64,000 nucleotides of DNA from Pumilibacter muris (GCF_943193045.1 NZ_CALPCN010000002.1:248001-312000); one strand, 5' to 3'. Counted from the stretch's first letter, positions 24,947-34,809 are shown. Made by a program: numbers and translations. The notes: generated by a model not told the origin, from the sequence alone.

Positions 24947-26353
24947 TTATTTGAGGAAAGCCAAAAACGCCTTATAATTACTGTATAAATCCGCTTTTGA
25001 AATAAGTTCATACGGCGCGTGCATCGATAAAACGGGCACGCCCAAATCCACTGTGTCTATATTGAGTTTCGCAACGAATTTCGCCACAGTTCCGCCACCG
25101 CCAACGTCTACCTTTCCAAGCTCCGCAGTTTGCCACACAACGCCCTCGTCGGCGAATATTTTTCTTATTTCGCCAACGAACTCGGCGGAAGCGTCGTTCG
25201 AGCCGCTCTTACCGCGAGCGCCGGTAAACTTGCTCATGCACGTTCCGCACGACACATATGCGGCGTTCATTTTTTCGAACACTTCCGAAAAGTTCGAGTC
25301 GTAAGCCGCCGTAACGTCGGACGACAAACACTTAGACGCCGCGCGAACTTTGCGGTAGTTAGCGCCGAGCGCGAGCGCGATTTCTTCCATAAGGTCTTCG
25401 TACACCTTGCACTGAATTCCCGTTGTGCCCTCGCTGCCTATTTCCTCTTTATCCACAAGCATGGCAAGCACCGTGTGTTCGCTGTCTTGCTCTATTAAAG
25501 CGGTTAGCGCGGGATACGCGCAAACTCTGTCGTCGTGCCCGTAGGCGCCTATGAACGCGCGGTCAAGCCCTACGTCGCGCGCGGAAAACGCGGGAACGGC
25601 GCTAAGCTCGCTCGATAAAAAGTCCTCTTCGCACATTCCGTATTTCTCGTTTAATATTTTGAGCGCCGTAAGCTTTATTTTGTTTGAAGTCTCTTTGTCG
25701 GGATAAGGCAACCCGCCGACAACAACGTTGAGCTGTTCGGCGTCTATAAATCTTCCCGCGTTTTTGCTCATTTGGTCGGCGCCCAAATGCGGCAAAAGGT
25801 CGTTTATATAGAAAACGGGTTCGTTTTCTTCGTCGCCTATGCGAATTTCTTTTTTGGAACCGTCGCTCAAAATAACGGTGCCGTGAAGCGCGAGCGGAAT
25901 AGCCGTCCATTGATATTTCTTTATTCCGCCGTAGTAGTGCGTTTTCAAAAAGCAAACGCCAGAATCCTCGTAAAGCGGATTTTGTTTAATGTCTATTCTC
26001 GGCGCGTCTATGTGCGACGCTATAATGCGAAAACCGTCTTGCTCGGGATTTTTGCTTCCCACGCGGAACAGAACCACGCTTTTGCCTCTGTTCACAAAAT
26101 ATTTTTTATCGCCTTTTTTCAATTTGTCGCCGAAAAAATATTCGGTGAAGCCGTTTTCTTTCGCCGCGCGCACAGCGTATTCGCACGCTTCGCGCTCAGT
26201 TTTAGAAACGTCAAGAAAACGCTTGTATCCTTCCGCGTAAGAAAAGATAGCGTCGCGCTCCTCTTTTGAAGCCTCTTCGAAATAATTCTTTCTCTTATAA
26301 GAAAGCTTTTCTTGAAGCTTTTGCCCTTCTGTTTTTTTCTCGTCTTTTGCCAT
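24947..26353 (-). CDS. M18 family aminopeptidase
   Basis: A zinc-dependent aminopeptidase of 468 residues, cytosolic. The segment IIASHIDAPRIDIK holds the first metal-binding His and Asp of the M18 family. Further on are LVDKEEIGSEGTTG with the catalytic glutamates, DVTAAYDSNF, and a C-terminal LSMHAPYELISKADLYSNYKAF, whose parts LSMHAPYE carry the last ligand. It would trim peptides with acidic or neutral N-termini. A GGAGG site precedes the start. It lies 29 bases downstream of the type III restriction gene, on the same strand, probably by chance rather than by function. Confidence 0.9.
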   Translation of the reverse strand: MAKDEKKTEGQKLQEKLSYKRKNYFEEASKEERDAIFSYAEGYKRFLDVSKTEREACEYAVRAAKENGFTEYFFGDKLKKGDKKYFVNRGKSVVLFRVGSKNPEQDGFRIIASHIDAPRIDIKQNPLYEDSGVCFLKTHYYGGIKKYQWTAIPLALHGTVILSDGSKKEIRIGDEENEPVFYINDLLPHLGADQMSKNAGRFIDAEQLNVVVGGLPYPDKETSNKIKLTALKILNEKYGMCEEDFLSSELSAVPAFSARDVGLDRAFIGAYGHDDRVCAYPALTALIEQDSEHTVLAMLVDKEEIGSEGTTGIQCKVYEDLMEEIALALGANYRKVRAASKCLSSDVTAAYDSNFSEVFEKMNAAYVSCGTCMSKFTGARGKSGSNDASAEFVGEIRKIFADEGVVWQTAELGKVDVGGGGTVAKFVAKLNIDTVDLGVPVLSMHAPYELISKADLYSNYKAFLAFLK

Positions 26354-26382
26354 AATACAAAACCTCCGATTTTTTTATACTT

Positions 26383-29325
26383 TTATTTTACCGCGCTTTC
26401 GAGCACCTGCAACATGCTTTGCCCTTCGGTTTGCGTCACAAAAATTATGTCGTCTTTTTCTTTGCCGATTACGGCGAACAGCTTTTCGGCGCACGCGATT
26501 TTCCGTTTTTCTTCCGGAGAAAGCTCTCCTTTGTTCTTTGTTTCGCTAACGGCGCCAACTTGCGAACCGTCTTTGAGGCGCAAAGAATAAATAAAGTCGG
26601 GACTGTAAGTGCCGTCGGCATACGTCGGAATACGCACAGTGCGCTTGGGTATTTTCCCGAAAGCTTCCACATCGAACTTATTCGACGATATTTCGTTTAC
26701 GATATTTACTTTTTCCAACTGCGAATCGTAGGCGCAGCCGTCGTAAAGATAATTTTTAGGCGGCGCATCGTTAGACGACAACACGCCCACGCCGCTCCGC
26801 AAAATGCTTTCTTTCAAATTGCCCGCGCCGTCGCGGAAAGAATCTTTTACCTCGACGGGAATTTTTTCGTAATCGAACCTATGCTCGTAATAAGCCACAA
26901 ATCTGCGCCTGAACTCTTCTATAAAGTTTTTAAGCGTCTGCTTGCCGAAAAACTTTTCGGGAACTGTTTTCCCCTTAAAATGTTCGCAAAGCGCTCGGTG
27001 CATAACGTCGGGCGGTATATTTGCGAGCTTGCGAACTTCTTTCAAAAAGCTCGAATAACTCATTTCGTTTTTTACGGCGAGCGACGTGCCAGCTTTGCTC
27101 TCGAACTCCACGCTCCCGTCTTTTTCGTCTTTTTTGCTCGCCGCTATTTTGGTTGTTACGGTAGAAGCTCCGTCTATGCCCTTTTCGAGCACCGCCTTAA
27201 TTTCGCCAATAAGTTGTTCGTGAGGCAAACAACCGTAACGCAAATAATATTTTCCGTTTACCGCCGCCCACAAACTTTCGAGCTTTTCGAAGTTATATTT
27301 GCGAACCGCAAGTTTTTCGGAACTTCCGCCGCCGTTCACGTCTATAACCTTGCCGTTTTTAAGCGCCTTGAATAAGTCGGGGTATTCCGCGATAAAGCTT
27401 TCGCGGTTTTCTTCTATAACGTCGTAATTCGGCAACTCGATATAATTTTTAAGCACTAAGTCGCGCATAAATTCTTTAACGTTTATGTGCTTGCGTTTTG
27501 CGTAATCCGTTAAAAACGCGCTCGTGATTTTCAGCTCGAAGCCGCTGTCGCCGTTTATTTCCTTTTTTAGCCTGTCGGCAAAATCTTTTTCCGAAAAGTC
27601 TATTATATAGCGCAAATAAAACTGCTCGTCGCTTATGCGGTTGCCGTATTCGTCAACGGGCAAGCGTAGCCCGCGCCCAACTTCTTGCAGTTTGCTCGTT
27701 TCGCTTCCGCTGCTCCTAAGCTTTGCTATAACGAACACGTTCGGATTGTCCCAACCCTCTTTGAGCGTCCATTTCGAGAATATAAACCGCGTGGGCTCGA
27801 AGTTACCTTCGTCGTCGCGTATGCGTATTATTTTGTCTTTCGCGCGCAAAACTTTGTCTACTTCGCGCTTTATTTCCTCGCTGTCCGTTCCGTTGTCTTC
27901 CGAAAAATACGCCGCTATCGTTTCGGGTATGTGCGCAAGCGAATACTCGAGGTAGGCTTTGTATTCCTTATAAGCGGGCGAAGTGAGCGACTTTATTTCG
28001 CTTGTAAGCTTGCGCTTTAAAGCTTCTTCGAACTCTTTGCGCAAATAGCCGTCGCTTCGGAAAGAATCTATACTGTCTATAAAAAACAACGACAGCGTTT
28101 TTATTTTGTTGCGCCGCGAAAAATTTTCTTTCTCTTTTTCGAAATGGCGTTCGAGCGCAAGGTTGAGCATCGTTTTTTGATACGTTTCGCCGAACACTTG
28201 CGGATAAATGGAATCGCCCGTGCGCAGTTCCATTCCGTTGGAAAGAGTAACAACTCCTTTCGCAATTTCGCACACCGTTATTCCGTCTAAGCTCTCGTCG
28301 ATTTCGGAAAGCGCCTGACCTTCGGTAAAATCGTAGGTCTTGCCTTCCTGTTCGTTGCGGAACCGCACGGTTTTGGTTTCGCCCTTGTTTGCCGAAATAG
28401 ACACGGCTTTAAGTTTGAGCCTGTCTTTCATTTTTTCTTCTTCGGCAATATATTCCACTTCAACGCCCTTAATAAGATTGCCGTTAAACGAATCGCAAGA
28501 ACCGAGATTGTAAACCACGTTTTCGTAGTCGCGGGCTTCAAACTTTGCGGATATTTCGGGGAACGTGGCGCCGTAACGAATAACGCATTGCGGTTTTAAC
28601 TTTTCCACCAAACATTTGAACGTTTTTTGGTCGCGGCGGAATCTGTGCGGCTCGTCTATAATCACAAACGGCGCAATTTCGCGCAATGTGTCGTAAGGGC
28701 GGGTATAAGTGCCGAGAAGCGTTTGGTCGTAGTCGGTGTCCATAGTTTTGCGCGACGTGAGCATACCGCTGTTCATCAACAAAACGTCTATTCTATTTCC
28801 GTTAAAATCGTTCCCATTGGCAAAATCCGCAATGGCGCTCGGAAACATCTTTCTGCCTTTAACGGATTTTTGAGCGTCTAAAACATGCAGTTTGAGTTCC
28901 GTTTTATACAGCGCGAGCAAATCGCTTTTAACGTAGTCGGAGGTCAAAAATTGTTTGGCGCCCTCTTTAATAGCAACGCCGGGCACAAGCACTATAAACT
29001 TGTTTATTCCGTAGCGACTGTGTAATTCGAGCATAGTGCGGGTGTAAACGTAAGTTTTTCCCGTGCCCGTTTCCATTTTAACGTCTATGTTAAGATACTT
29101 GCATTTTTGATAGTTTTTTTTGTAGCAGTCCGGAAGCGTATAACCGTTGACATAGAACTGCCCCTCTTGCACCGCTTTAATACTTTTATCAATGTCGGAC
29201 GTCGAAGAAACAATGCGCGCGCATTTGTTTCGGTCTTTGCTCGGCTCGAACTCTATGCCGTAAAACACGCCCGCAACTGCGTTTACGGCGTTTAATTGGT
29301 GAGTTAAATTACTTTCGAGTCTCAT
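26383..29325 (-). CDS. Type III restriction enzyme, Res subunit
   Basis: DNA-translocating and cleaving subunit of a type III restriction-modification system; it needs the Mod subunit to find its site. In 980 residues it shows Walker A METGTGKT (84-91), the DExx box IIDEPHRF (about 226-233), VGRGLRLPVD of superfamily 2 motif VI (about residue 560), and a C-terminal nuclease segment (TYSPDFIYS, then ETKNKGE) fitting the PD-(D/E)xK fold. Each part appears intact. The mod gene lies 79 bases upstream. Confidence 0.93.
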   Translation of the reverse strand: MRLESNLTHQLNAVNAVAGVFYGIEFEPSKDRNKCARIVSSTSDIDKSIKAVQEGQFYVNGYTLPDCYKKNYQKCKYLNIDVKMETGTGKTYVYTRTMLELHSRYGINKFIVLVPGVAIKEGAKQFLTSDYVKSDLLALYKTELKLHVLDAQKSVKGRKMFPSAIADFANGNDFNGNRIDVLLMNSGMLTSRKTMDTDYDQTLLGTYTRPYDTLREIAPFVIIDEPHRFRRDQKTFKCLVEKLKPQCVIRYGATFPEISAKFEARDYENVVYNLGSCDSFNGNLIKGVEVEYIAEEEKMKDRLKLKAVSISANKGETKTVRFRNEQEGKTYDFTEGQALSEIDESLDGITVCEIAKGVVTLSNGMELRTGDSIYPQVFGETYQKTMLNLALERHFEKEKENFSRRNKIKTLSLFFIDSIDSFRSDGYLRKEFEEALKRKLTSEIKSLTSPAYKEYKAYLEYSLAHIPETIAAYFSEDNGTDSEEIKREVDKVLRAKDKIIRIRDDEGNFEPTRFIFSKWTLKEGWDNPNVFVIAKLRSSGSETSKLQEVGRGLRLPVDEYGNRISDEQFYLRYIIDFSEKDFADRLKKEINGDSGFELKITSAFLTDYAKRKHINVKEFMRDLVLKNYIELPNYDVIEENRESFIAEYPDLFKALKNGKVIDVNGGGSSEKLAVRKYNFEKLESLWAAVNGKYYLRYGCLPHEQLIGEIKAVLEKGIDGASTVTTKIAASKKDEKDGSVEFESKAGTSLAVKNEMSYSSFLKEVRKLANIPPDVMHRALCEHFKGKTVPEKFFGKQTLKNFIEEFRRRFVAYYEHRFDYEKIPVEVKDSFRDGAGNLKESILRSGVGVLSSNDAPPKNYLYDGCAYDSQLEKVNIVNEISSNKFDVEAFGKIPKRTVRIPTYADGTYSPDFIYSLRLKDGSQVGAVSETKNKGELSPEEKRKIACAEKLFAVIGKEKDDIIFVTQTEGQSMLQVLESAVK

Positions 29326-29404
29326 ATATATGCACCGACCTTATGTAACAAAAATGTTTGAAAGCGTATTTCGCGCGCACAACAGGCGAGCGCACTATTA
29401 AATC

Positions 29405-31429
29405 TTAATATCTTATTTGCCTTTTGATAGGCGGACGGTTTTTCAGCATAGAAAGATTTTCTTTAAGCGCCAAATCCGAAGTAAACGACAACGCGTATCC
29501 GTACGTCACGATTCTGTCGGCGTTAAGTTCGAAAGCTTCGAGTTTGCGCACAAGCTCTTTAACGGCGTCTTGCGGCATGTCGTCAAGCAGATATACGGCG
29601 GTTCCGATATTTGAATCAGACACCGTGTAAGCGGTGTAGCCGCACAAATCGAGCGGCTTTGTTGCGGCGGCAAAACCGTAGCCGTCTAAAACTTTCCAAC
29701 TCGCAAGAATCGTGCCCGCGCCGAACTCGCTTTTAACGTCGGCAACGTCGAAAAGCGCGTCGGGCTCGAAGTCGCGCAATTTATCGAGAGTTTGTTTGCT
29801 CGGAGTGCGCAAATAATAAGTTTTGCACCCCAAATCAGCGCCCTTGCACGAAAGCGGATTTTCCTCGCGTATTTTGTTCGCCGCGCGCGCTATTCTTTCG
29901 CGCCCGACTTCCGCCAAATTGCGTTCTCGCCCCGTAGCGTCGCAAAGCTTTATCGCGTTTTGCAACAACGCCCGTTCCGCAAGATTTTCGGCGCTCGCAA
30001 GCGAATCGTCAAGGCTTTCGGGAATTTGCACGGCAATAAACTTGCGCTTTCCGCCGTCTTGCGCGTTAAGCTCCATAACCGCATGCGCGGTTGTGCCCGA
30101 GCCCGAAAAGAAATCGAGCACCGTATAGTCTTTTAAATGGGTTCCGCTCTTTTCGTCGTATAACAGCGTGAGCAAATATTTTATAAGCGACACGGGCTTA
30201 GGGTACGAAAACACTTCGGCGCCCATAAGTTCGCAAAGCGCCTTAGTGGCGTTTTCGCTCGTGTCTATTCTCTCGCCCGTTCTGCTCTTTGTGCAACGCG
30301 GATTGCTTTGGTTTGTGAAAAGTATTTGCTTTGGCGCGACGGTTGCCGACCTTCCCGCGCCGTATATCGCGCGAACGGCGAAGTTTTCGGTTTTTACCAA
30401 AAAAGTGGTGCCTTGCGCAATTTCTTCCCGCACGGTGGCGTTCGACCAACGCGACCTGAATTTGAGCGAAAACTCGTTTTTGTTCACGCCGCCCTCAACC
30501 GTTACCGCGTTCGTAAGCTCGTAGTCGGGGCTTCCCGTCTCTGTATACACGCCGTCGGCTATTTTAAAGCGGACTGTGCCCGCAGGGAAAGCAAGCTCGT
30601 TAACGTTGTTAGACGCGTTGTAAAGCGGCGCGTCCTCAAGCTCGTCGGTTACGCTTTCAACAAGCAATTCTTTCAGTTTTGCCGCCGACTTTTCGCGCGC
30701 GTAACACACTATATAATCGGAGTTTGAGTAATAGTTAAGCTTTTGTCTGCCGAAATGCTGTGTTTTTTCCCACACGAATGTGCTAACATAGTTCGCTTCG
30801 CCGAAAATGCCGTCGCATAAAATCTTTAAGTTTGCGTATTCGTTTTCGTCTATGCTAATAAATATTACGCCGTCTAACGTTAAAAGTTCGCGCGCAAGCT
30901 CCAAACGCGGCTCCATAAACGTAAGCCACGCCGAGTGGGTGTTGCGTCCCCTTAGGTTTAAAATGCGTTCCGCCTCTTCTTCGTCTATGTCGATTTTTTC
31001 GGCGAGTTCCTCCGCCGTGAAATCGAATTTGTCGTTATAAATAAATCCGTCGGCGCCCGTATTGTACGGCGGGTCTATGTATATGCACTTTATTTTTTGG
31101 CAATACGAATATTTAAGATACCGCAAAGCTTCCAAATTATCGCCCGCAATATACACGTTTTCCGAGTTCTCGTCCTGTTCTTCGCACGGTTGCAAAACGG
31201 CTTCGGAATCGAGCGAAGCCAAATACCTCCCGTAAGATTTTCCGAGAAAGTTCAGCGAATAGTTTTCTTTTTTAATTTCCACGTTTTCGGTGAAAATCCT
31301 TTCCTTAAACGCGTTTATATCGAATTTTCCGTTTTTATCGAAACACGACGGAAAAAACTCTTTCAGCACCTCCATGTCGCGGGTGTTCACTTTCATTTCG
31401 GCGTTTTTCAGAATTTTTTCTCGCAGCAT
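29405..31429 (-). CDS. Type III DNA methyltransferase, Mod subunit
   Basis: Adenine-N6 methyltransferase that also gives the type III complex its specificity. The 674-residue product has DPPYNTG (119-125) before the AdoMet-binding DFFSGSGTTAH (near 440), the beta-class order typical of Mod. A variable region of 200 residues between them would contain the recognition domain. The start at 31429 was chosen for the GAGGAG site 7 bases upstream; a longer frame to 31522 crosses the promoter. No repeat tract for phase-variable expression is seen. Confidence 0.93.
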   Translation of the reverse strand: MLREKILKNAEMKVNTRDMEVLKEFFPSCFDKNGKFDINAFKERIFTENVEIKKENYSLNFLGKSYGRYLASLDSEAVLQPCEEQDENSENVYIAGDNLEALRYLKYSYCQKIKCIYIDPPYNTGADGFIYNDKFDFTAEELAEKIDIDEEEAERILNLRGRNTHSAWLTFMEPRLELARELLTLDGVIFISIDENEYANLKILCDGIFGEANYVSTFVWEKTQHFGRQKLNYYSNSDYIVCYAREKSAAKLKELLVESVTDELEDAPLYNASNNVNELAFPAGTVRFKIADGVYTETGSPDYELTNAVTVEGGVNKNEFSLKFRSRWSNATVREEIAQGTTFLVKTENFAVRAIYGAGRSATVAPKQILFTNQSNPRCTKSRTGERIDTSENATKALCELMGAEVFSYPKPVSLIKYLLTLLYDEKSGTHLKDYTVLDFFSGSGTTAHAVMELNAQDGGKRKFIAVQIPESLDDSLASAENLAERALLQNAIKLCDATGRERNLAEVGRERIARAANKIREENPLSCKGADLGCKTYYLRTPSKQTLDKLRDFEPDALFDVADVKSEFGAGTILASWKVLDGYGFAAATKPLDLCGYTAYTVSDSNIGTAVYLLDDMPQDAVKELVRKLEAFELNADRIVTYGYALSFTSDLALKENLSMLKNRPPIKRQIRY

Positions 31430-31465
31430 GCTATTTCTCCTCGCGGCAAATTTCGCCGCCTTATT

Positions 31466-31494
31466 ATTATAGCCGCACACAAAAAAAAAGTCAA
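31466..31494 (-). promoter_or_regulatory. Promoter of the type III restriction-modification genes
   Basis: On the minus strand: -35 TTGACT (31489-31494), 17-base spacer, -10 TATAAT (31466-31471). A palindromic GCGGC-AAATTT-GCCGC leader hairpin (about 31444-31460) follows it. Confidence 0.75.
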
Positions 31495-31596
31495 GCCTAT
31501 GCGTATTCGAGCGCGAAAGCAAAAAAACTGTTTGTTAAATTTAAAAGCGTCTTTCGCACAAATACGAAAAACGCTTAACTCTTTCACTTGTTTTTG

Positions 31597-33432
31597 TTAC
31601 GCCGTTTTTTTGCGCCGCCGAATAATCAAACAAACCGCGCCGAGCAAAAACGTTAAAGTAGCAGCGCCGCTCGCGGTTGGTTCAACCAACGAACCGCACC
31701 CTTTCTTTTGCGCGCCCTTTCGCACCCAAAAACGTTGAGTGTGGTAGGTGTTGCGCGAAGAATTGTATAACGCCGTAACTTCCCAACCGTCGCCTTTATC
31801 CACGCAATGCGTAACCACGCCTTCCGCTTGTTTTACGGCGCCCGCGAACGTAGTAACTTTCAACGTAATTTTATCTCCCCGTTCGAGCTTTTCGGCATAG
31901 TCTTGCGCGCCCTCAACAAGCATAAGGTTGTTTGCGTAAGCATCCGCCTCGTTGTTGGTAATTCCAACGTATCCGCATTCCACCGCGCGGTTCATAAGCG
32001 AGCGATTGTCGTAAGTCCAGTACCAACCCACAAATCCTCTGTCGCGCAAGTAATATTCGTTAAACTTCGGGCTGACAGTTCCCGAATTGCAATCGACGCC
32101 GGTGTTCAGTTCGCCGAGCTGCAACAAATCGGTTTTAAAAGTGCTCGCCGAGCAAGAATTTAAATTCGCTGTGGGCACTTCGGGCAAAAGCTCTTTCATT
32201 AGCGCGAGAATAGACGTTTCGAACGATATAACCACAAGTCTGTCGTAACAATTTTCCTCGTTTAAAACTTGTTTCAGTCTTGCCACGATTTCGGGTTTTT
32301 TTGTTTTGATTTCGAACACGATTATAACTCCCGTGTCTTTTAGCGCGCGAATTGCATCGGTAAGCGACGGAATAGGTTCGGCATCGAGAGTTAAAGTGAA
32401 CTGTTTCAGCTCTGCGGCGGAATAATTTTCTATATGCCCGGTGCCCGTTGTGGTTCTGTCTAATAAGCCGTCGTGCAACAACATAATTTCGTTGTCGGTG
32501 GTAATCCAACCGTCGAGCTCAACGTGCGTGGCTCCGCTCGCCGCCGCAGCCAAAGCGCCGCTCACGGAATTTTCGTTGCATTGCTTAGGAAGCCCTCTGT
32601 GCGCAACGTTAAACGGCGCGCGGAACAAATCGTTTTCCCCGTAGGTGCGCAAAACTCCGTAAACCGCGCCGAAATCGGACGCAATTACTCCGTAGGCGCC
32701 GCTGTTTATGCAGTCGCGCAAAGTCATTTCGTCGGACGAGTTCGCCGTTACCCACACGGTTTTAAAGCGCGCATGAACGTAGCGCACGTTTTTCGCCGAA
32801 GCCGCGCTTTGCGGAAGCACAGCCACGTTGGCGTAATTTTCGTTAGTTGTTTTCACAACGTCGTATAAGTCGGCGTTCGCCGCATACGATATAATTCCGC
32901 GAATTTTATTATTGAATTCCCGTAGCGTTTTTATAATCGACGGAGTGTCAGACATAACCGCCAAATCGAGAATGTCGGTGTCTTCGGATAAAAACCGAAT
33001 AGCCGCCGAAGCCGCCGCGCCGTCTTTCAAATACAAAACGGGAATAATTTTCCCTTGCAATATGTTTGCGTAAACGTCTTTAAAACTTCCGAGAATTTCG
33101 CCGCCCGCGCCTGTAACGTTGCAATCGGCGTCAAGGCGCAAAATCGCATTCGACGGACGTTCGTCGCCCGCAGTAAGCGAATCGAGAGTAGTTTTGTCGG
33201 TAACGTCACACACCACCGTAGGCGCATTTTTAGCCGCGACGTCAGAGCGATACGTTTCAACAAGCCCGTCGTTATATCCCCCCGACGCAAAAGCTGTTTT
33301 CTCAACGGGAACGCGTTCGGTTGCGTTGTTTTCCGAAAACGCCGCAAAACTTAACGCGTAACCGCCGAAACAAATTCCCAAAGCAAAACTCACGCAAAAT
33401 AAAAGAACAACCAACCGCTTCTTTTTCATCAT
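31597..33432 (-). CDS. Surface glycerophosphodiester phosphodiesterase with C-terminal anchor
   Basis: A 611-residue secreted enzyme: signal peptide (about 1-30), an N-terminal region of 250 residues resembling a degenerate second GDPD-like barrel, then the GDPD catalytic barrel. In it are NVAHRG, ELDGWITTDNEIMLLHD and LDRTTTGTG, carrying the two catalytic histidines and the metal-binding acids. It would hydrolyse glycerophosphodiesters or teichoic-acid-like polymers at the cell surface. The tail GCGSLVEPTASGA, a hydrophobic stretch and RRRKK forms a Cys-containing anchor shared with proteins at 49,956, 53,732 and 62,891. Confidence 0.85.
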   Translation of the reverse strand: MMKKKRLVVLLFCVSFALGICFGGYALSFAAFSENNATERVPVEKTAFASGGYNDGLVETYRSDVAAKNAPTVVCDVTDKTTLDSLTAGDERPSNAILRLDADCNVTGAGGEILGSFKDVYANILQGKIIPVLYLKDGAAASAAIRFLSEDTDILDLAVMSDTPSIIKTLREFNNKIRGIISYAANADLYDVVKTTNENYANVAVLPQSAASAKNVRYVHARFKTVWVTANSSDEMTLRDCINSGAYGVIASDFGAVYGVLRTYGENDLFRAPFNVAHRGLPKQCNENSVSGALAAAASGATHVELDGWITTDNEIMLLHDGLLDRTTTGTGHIENYSAAELKQFTLTLDAEPIPSLTDAIRALKDTGVIIVFEIKTKKPEIVARLKQVLNEENCYDRLVVISFETSILALMKELLPEVPTANLNSCSASTFKTDLLQLGELNTGVDCNSGTVSPKFNEYYLRDRGFVGWYWTYDNRSLMNRAVECGYVGITNNEADAYANNLMLVEGAQDYAEKLERGDKITLKVTTFAGAVKQAEGVVTHCVDKGDGWEVTALYNSSRNTYHTQRFWVRKGAQKKGCGSLVEPTASGAATLTFLLGAVCLIIRRRKKTA

Positions 33433-33464
33433 CGCCCTCCGAAAACTTTTGTTTTATAGCGCTA

Positions 33465-33493
33465 ATTATAGCATGAGGCACCGCCTCCGTCAA
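33465..33493 (-). promoter_or_regulatory. Promoter of the phosphodiesterase gene
   Basis: On the minus strand: -35 TTGACG (33488-33493), 17-base spacer, -10 TATAAT (33465-33470). The spacer contains the inverted repeat GAGGC-GGT-GCCTC, which may be an operator. Confidence 0.7.
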
Positions 33494-33534
33494 TAAATAA
33501 AAACGCTTAATACTTACACAAAACACAGATTTTA

Positions 33535-33633
33535 CTAATCAAACAAACAATTATCCGTCCACAGTTCGCCTTGCGTCATAACCGTTTGCACTGCGTCGTC
33601 CATTCCTTCGGAAAGATATTTTGCGATTTTTCA
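33535..33633 (-). pseudogene. Short open remnant downstream of the candidate immunity gene
   Basis: After a TGA, 31 codons stay open to a TAG: the translation includes KIAKYLSEG and then MDDAVQTVMTQG from an internal ATG (33603). The codon use looks coding and it overlaps direct repeat DR1. It may be the tail of a gene cut off when the neighbouring cassette was inserted, or a 22-residue peptide. I cannot tell which, and the family is not recognised. Confidence 0.3.
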
Positions 33634-33645
33634 CGTGACTTGAAC
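33612..33645 (+). repeat. Direct repeat DR1
   Basis: About 34 bases containing AAAGATATTTTGCG, ATTTTTC and GTGACTTGAAC, nearly identical to DR2 at 34957-34990. DR1 continues into GACTTGAACCGCCGAC (33637-33652), which matches the T-arm of the tRNA-Thr gene at 39357-39372 in 15 of 16 bases. Confidence 0.7.
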
Positions 33646-33659
33646 CGCCGACGTAACGT

Positions 33660-34127
33660 TTAACGCATTTGCCTTCGTTTTAACTCTCGCTCTACTTCCT
33701 TTTTGTATGCGTCCAATTCGTCGTCCCGTATCGGTTGCATATCGTTATCGTAAACGGAAACAAATTTTTCCGTGCCGTCTTTCAAAATAAACTTCACTTT
33801 CCAATGCTCTTCGTCTTCGCCTTGCGCCACAATCACGCCGAACATTCCGTTCGTTATCCCTTGAACGGAATACTTTTCTTTGGTGGAAAAAAACAATACG
33901 TTAGCGCCTACTTTACATACAGGCGCTTCCCATGTCACTTCCAAATCTTCTTCTTTAACCGGAATACATGCAAGCTCCATATAACCGTCCTGTTCCCTAA
34001 AACTTACAAGCCATTGTCCGTTTATATTACGAGGGTCGCATATCGTGCCGTTCGCTCCTTTATGTACACCCTCCCTCACATACTTCTCTTTTTCGACTAC
34101 GAGCCTTACTCTGTCATCTTCTTTCAT
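33660..34127 (-). CDS. Two-repeat SH3-like protein, candidate immunity/antitoxin partner
   Basis: A 155-residue acidic and lysine-rich cytosolic protein made of two similar halves (about 5-70 and 75-140). Each begins with a KEKY segment, passes through a GxxGxI turn (KGANGTICD in the first, NGMFGVIVAQ in the second) and ends in a strand-rich EEDLEV / DNDMQPI. This resembles small SH3-like barrel repeats seen in immunity proteins, but I know no named family. Its ATG lies 1 base after the stop of the upstream gene, and its ribosome-binding site GGGAGGAG is inside that gene's last codons, so synthesis is coupled. Confidence 0.65.
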   Translation of the reverse strand: MKEDDRVRLVVEKEKYVREGVHKGANGTICDPRNINGQWLVSFREQDGYMELACIPVKEEDLEVTWEAPVCKVGANVLFFSTKEKYSVQGITNGMFGVIVAQGEDEEHWKVKFILKDGTEKFVSVYDNDMQPIRDDELDAYKKEVERELKRRQMR

Positions 34128-34128
34128 G

Positions 34129-34722
34129 TTATCTCCTCCCAAATCCGGTAACTAATTCTATTACGCCGTTCGGGTACACCATCCACCCGGACGTAAACGT
34201 TACCGTGCCGATTCTATCTTTTCTCGGCAATTCTATTATTATGTTGATTTGTTGTCCGTATTCGTTTAACTTATGTAACGTAAAATCTCCTCTTTCGTAT
34301 TTTTCTTTACCCTGCCTGATATATTCGGATATTAACCAATCCTTATCAATTATACTATATCCCCACTCATAAAACAACTCTTTTTTTCCGTTCGGTACCG
34401 ACGGATTAAATATCCAACCTTTCACTTTGCTCTCTCTGCATCTTGCCGTTGCCGTTATTGCGCCAATCGGTTCTGTTTTACAGTGGCAATTAGGATGCAA
34501 CGGATATTCGGGCATATTATTACGCGGAAAACAACAACCGCTCAAATTCATACATACTGCACAATGTTTTTTCCCGCTCAACGCTTCCCACACGATTCTT
34601 AAATCCCTTTCCGCTTGCGTAGTAGCAAATCCCGTTCCCTCGTGTATCCACTGCACCCAGTCGCTATTCCGCATTGCATTTGCCGCATTACTTTTTGCTT
34701 TCTTCCATACATCTTCCTCCAA
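34129..34722 (-). CDS. Candidate toxin with phage-head-type Cys/His motif (DUF6883-like C-terminus)
   Basis: A 197-residue protein. Residues 50-85 carry CAVCMNLSGCCF then PLHPNCHC, the Cys/His cluster seen at the end of SPP1 gp7-like phage head proteins and in toxins derived from them. The C-terminal half (WIFNPSVPNGKKELF, then KDRIGTVTFTSG and VIELVTGFG) resembles DUF6883-like toxin domains; this is pattern memory, not a search result. The start was set at a TTG (34722) 9 bases after AAGGAG. The leader carries a terminator, and an SH3-like partner follows immediately, which together suggest a toxin-immunity pair. Confidence 0.5.
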   Translation of the reverse strand: MEEDVWKKAKSNAANAMRNSDWVQWIHEGTGFATTQAERDLRIVWEALSGKKHCAVCMNLSGCCFPRNNMPEYPLHPNCHCKTEPIGAITATARCRESKVKGWIFNPSVPNGKKELFYEWGYSIIDKDWLISEYIRQGKEKYERGDFTLHKLNEYGQQINIIIELPRKDRIGTVTFTSGWMVYPNGVIELVTGFGRR

Positions 34723-34758
34723 AGTATTTTTCTCCTTATGCAAATTTGGGAAAACAGC

Positions 34759-34809
34759 AAAAAAACAAAAAAGCGACTACCGCCCGACTTCGGGACTTAC
34801 GTACTCACT
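34759..34809 (-). terminator. Terminator in the leader of the candidate toxin gene (possible attenuator)
   Basis: On the minus strand AGTGAGTAC pairs with GTAGTCGCT (8 of 9) around an inner CCCGA/TCGGG stem, followed by a long T-rich run. It lies between the promoter and the gene, so most transcripts would stop before the coding region unless it is overcome. Confidence 0.65.

Noticed and set aside
26383-31429. Type III restriction-modification genes as a possible novel defence system
   Set aside because: Both subunits show standard motifs and order. I see no added gene or phase-variable repeat that would make it unusual.
33630-33660. Possible functional tRNA at the left end of the island
   Set aside because: Only the T-loop segment matches. 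The T stem does not pair, and no acceptor or anticodon arm is present.
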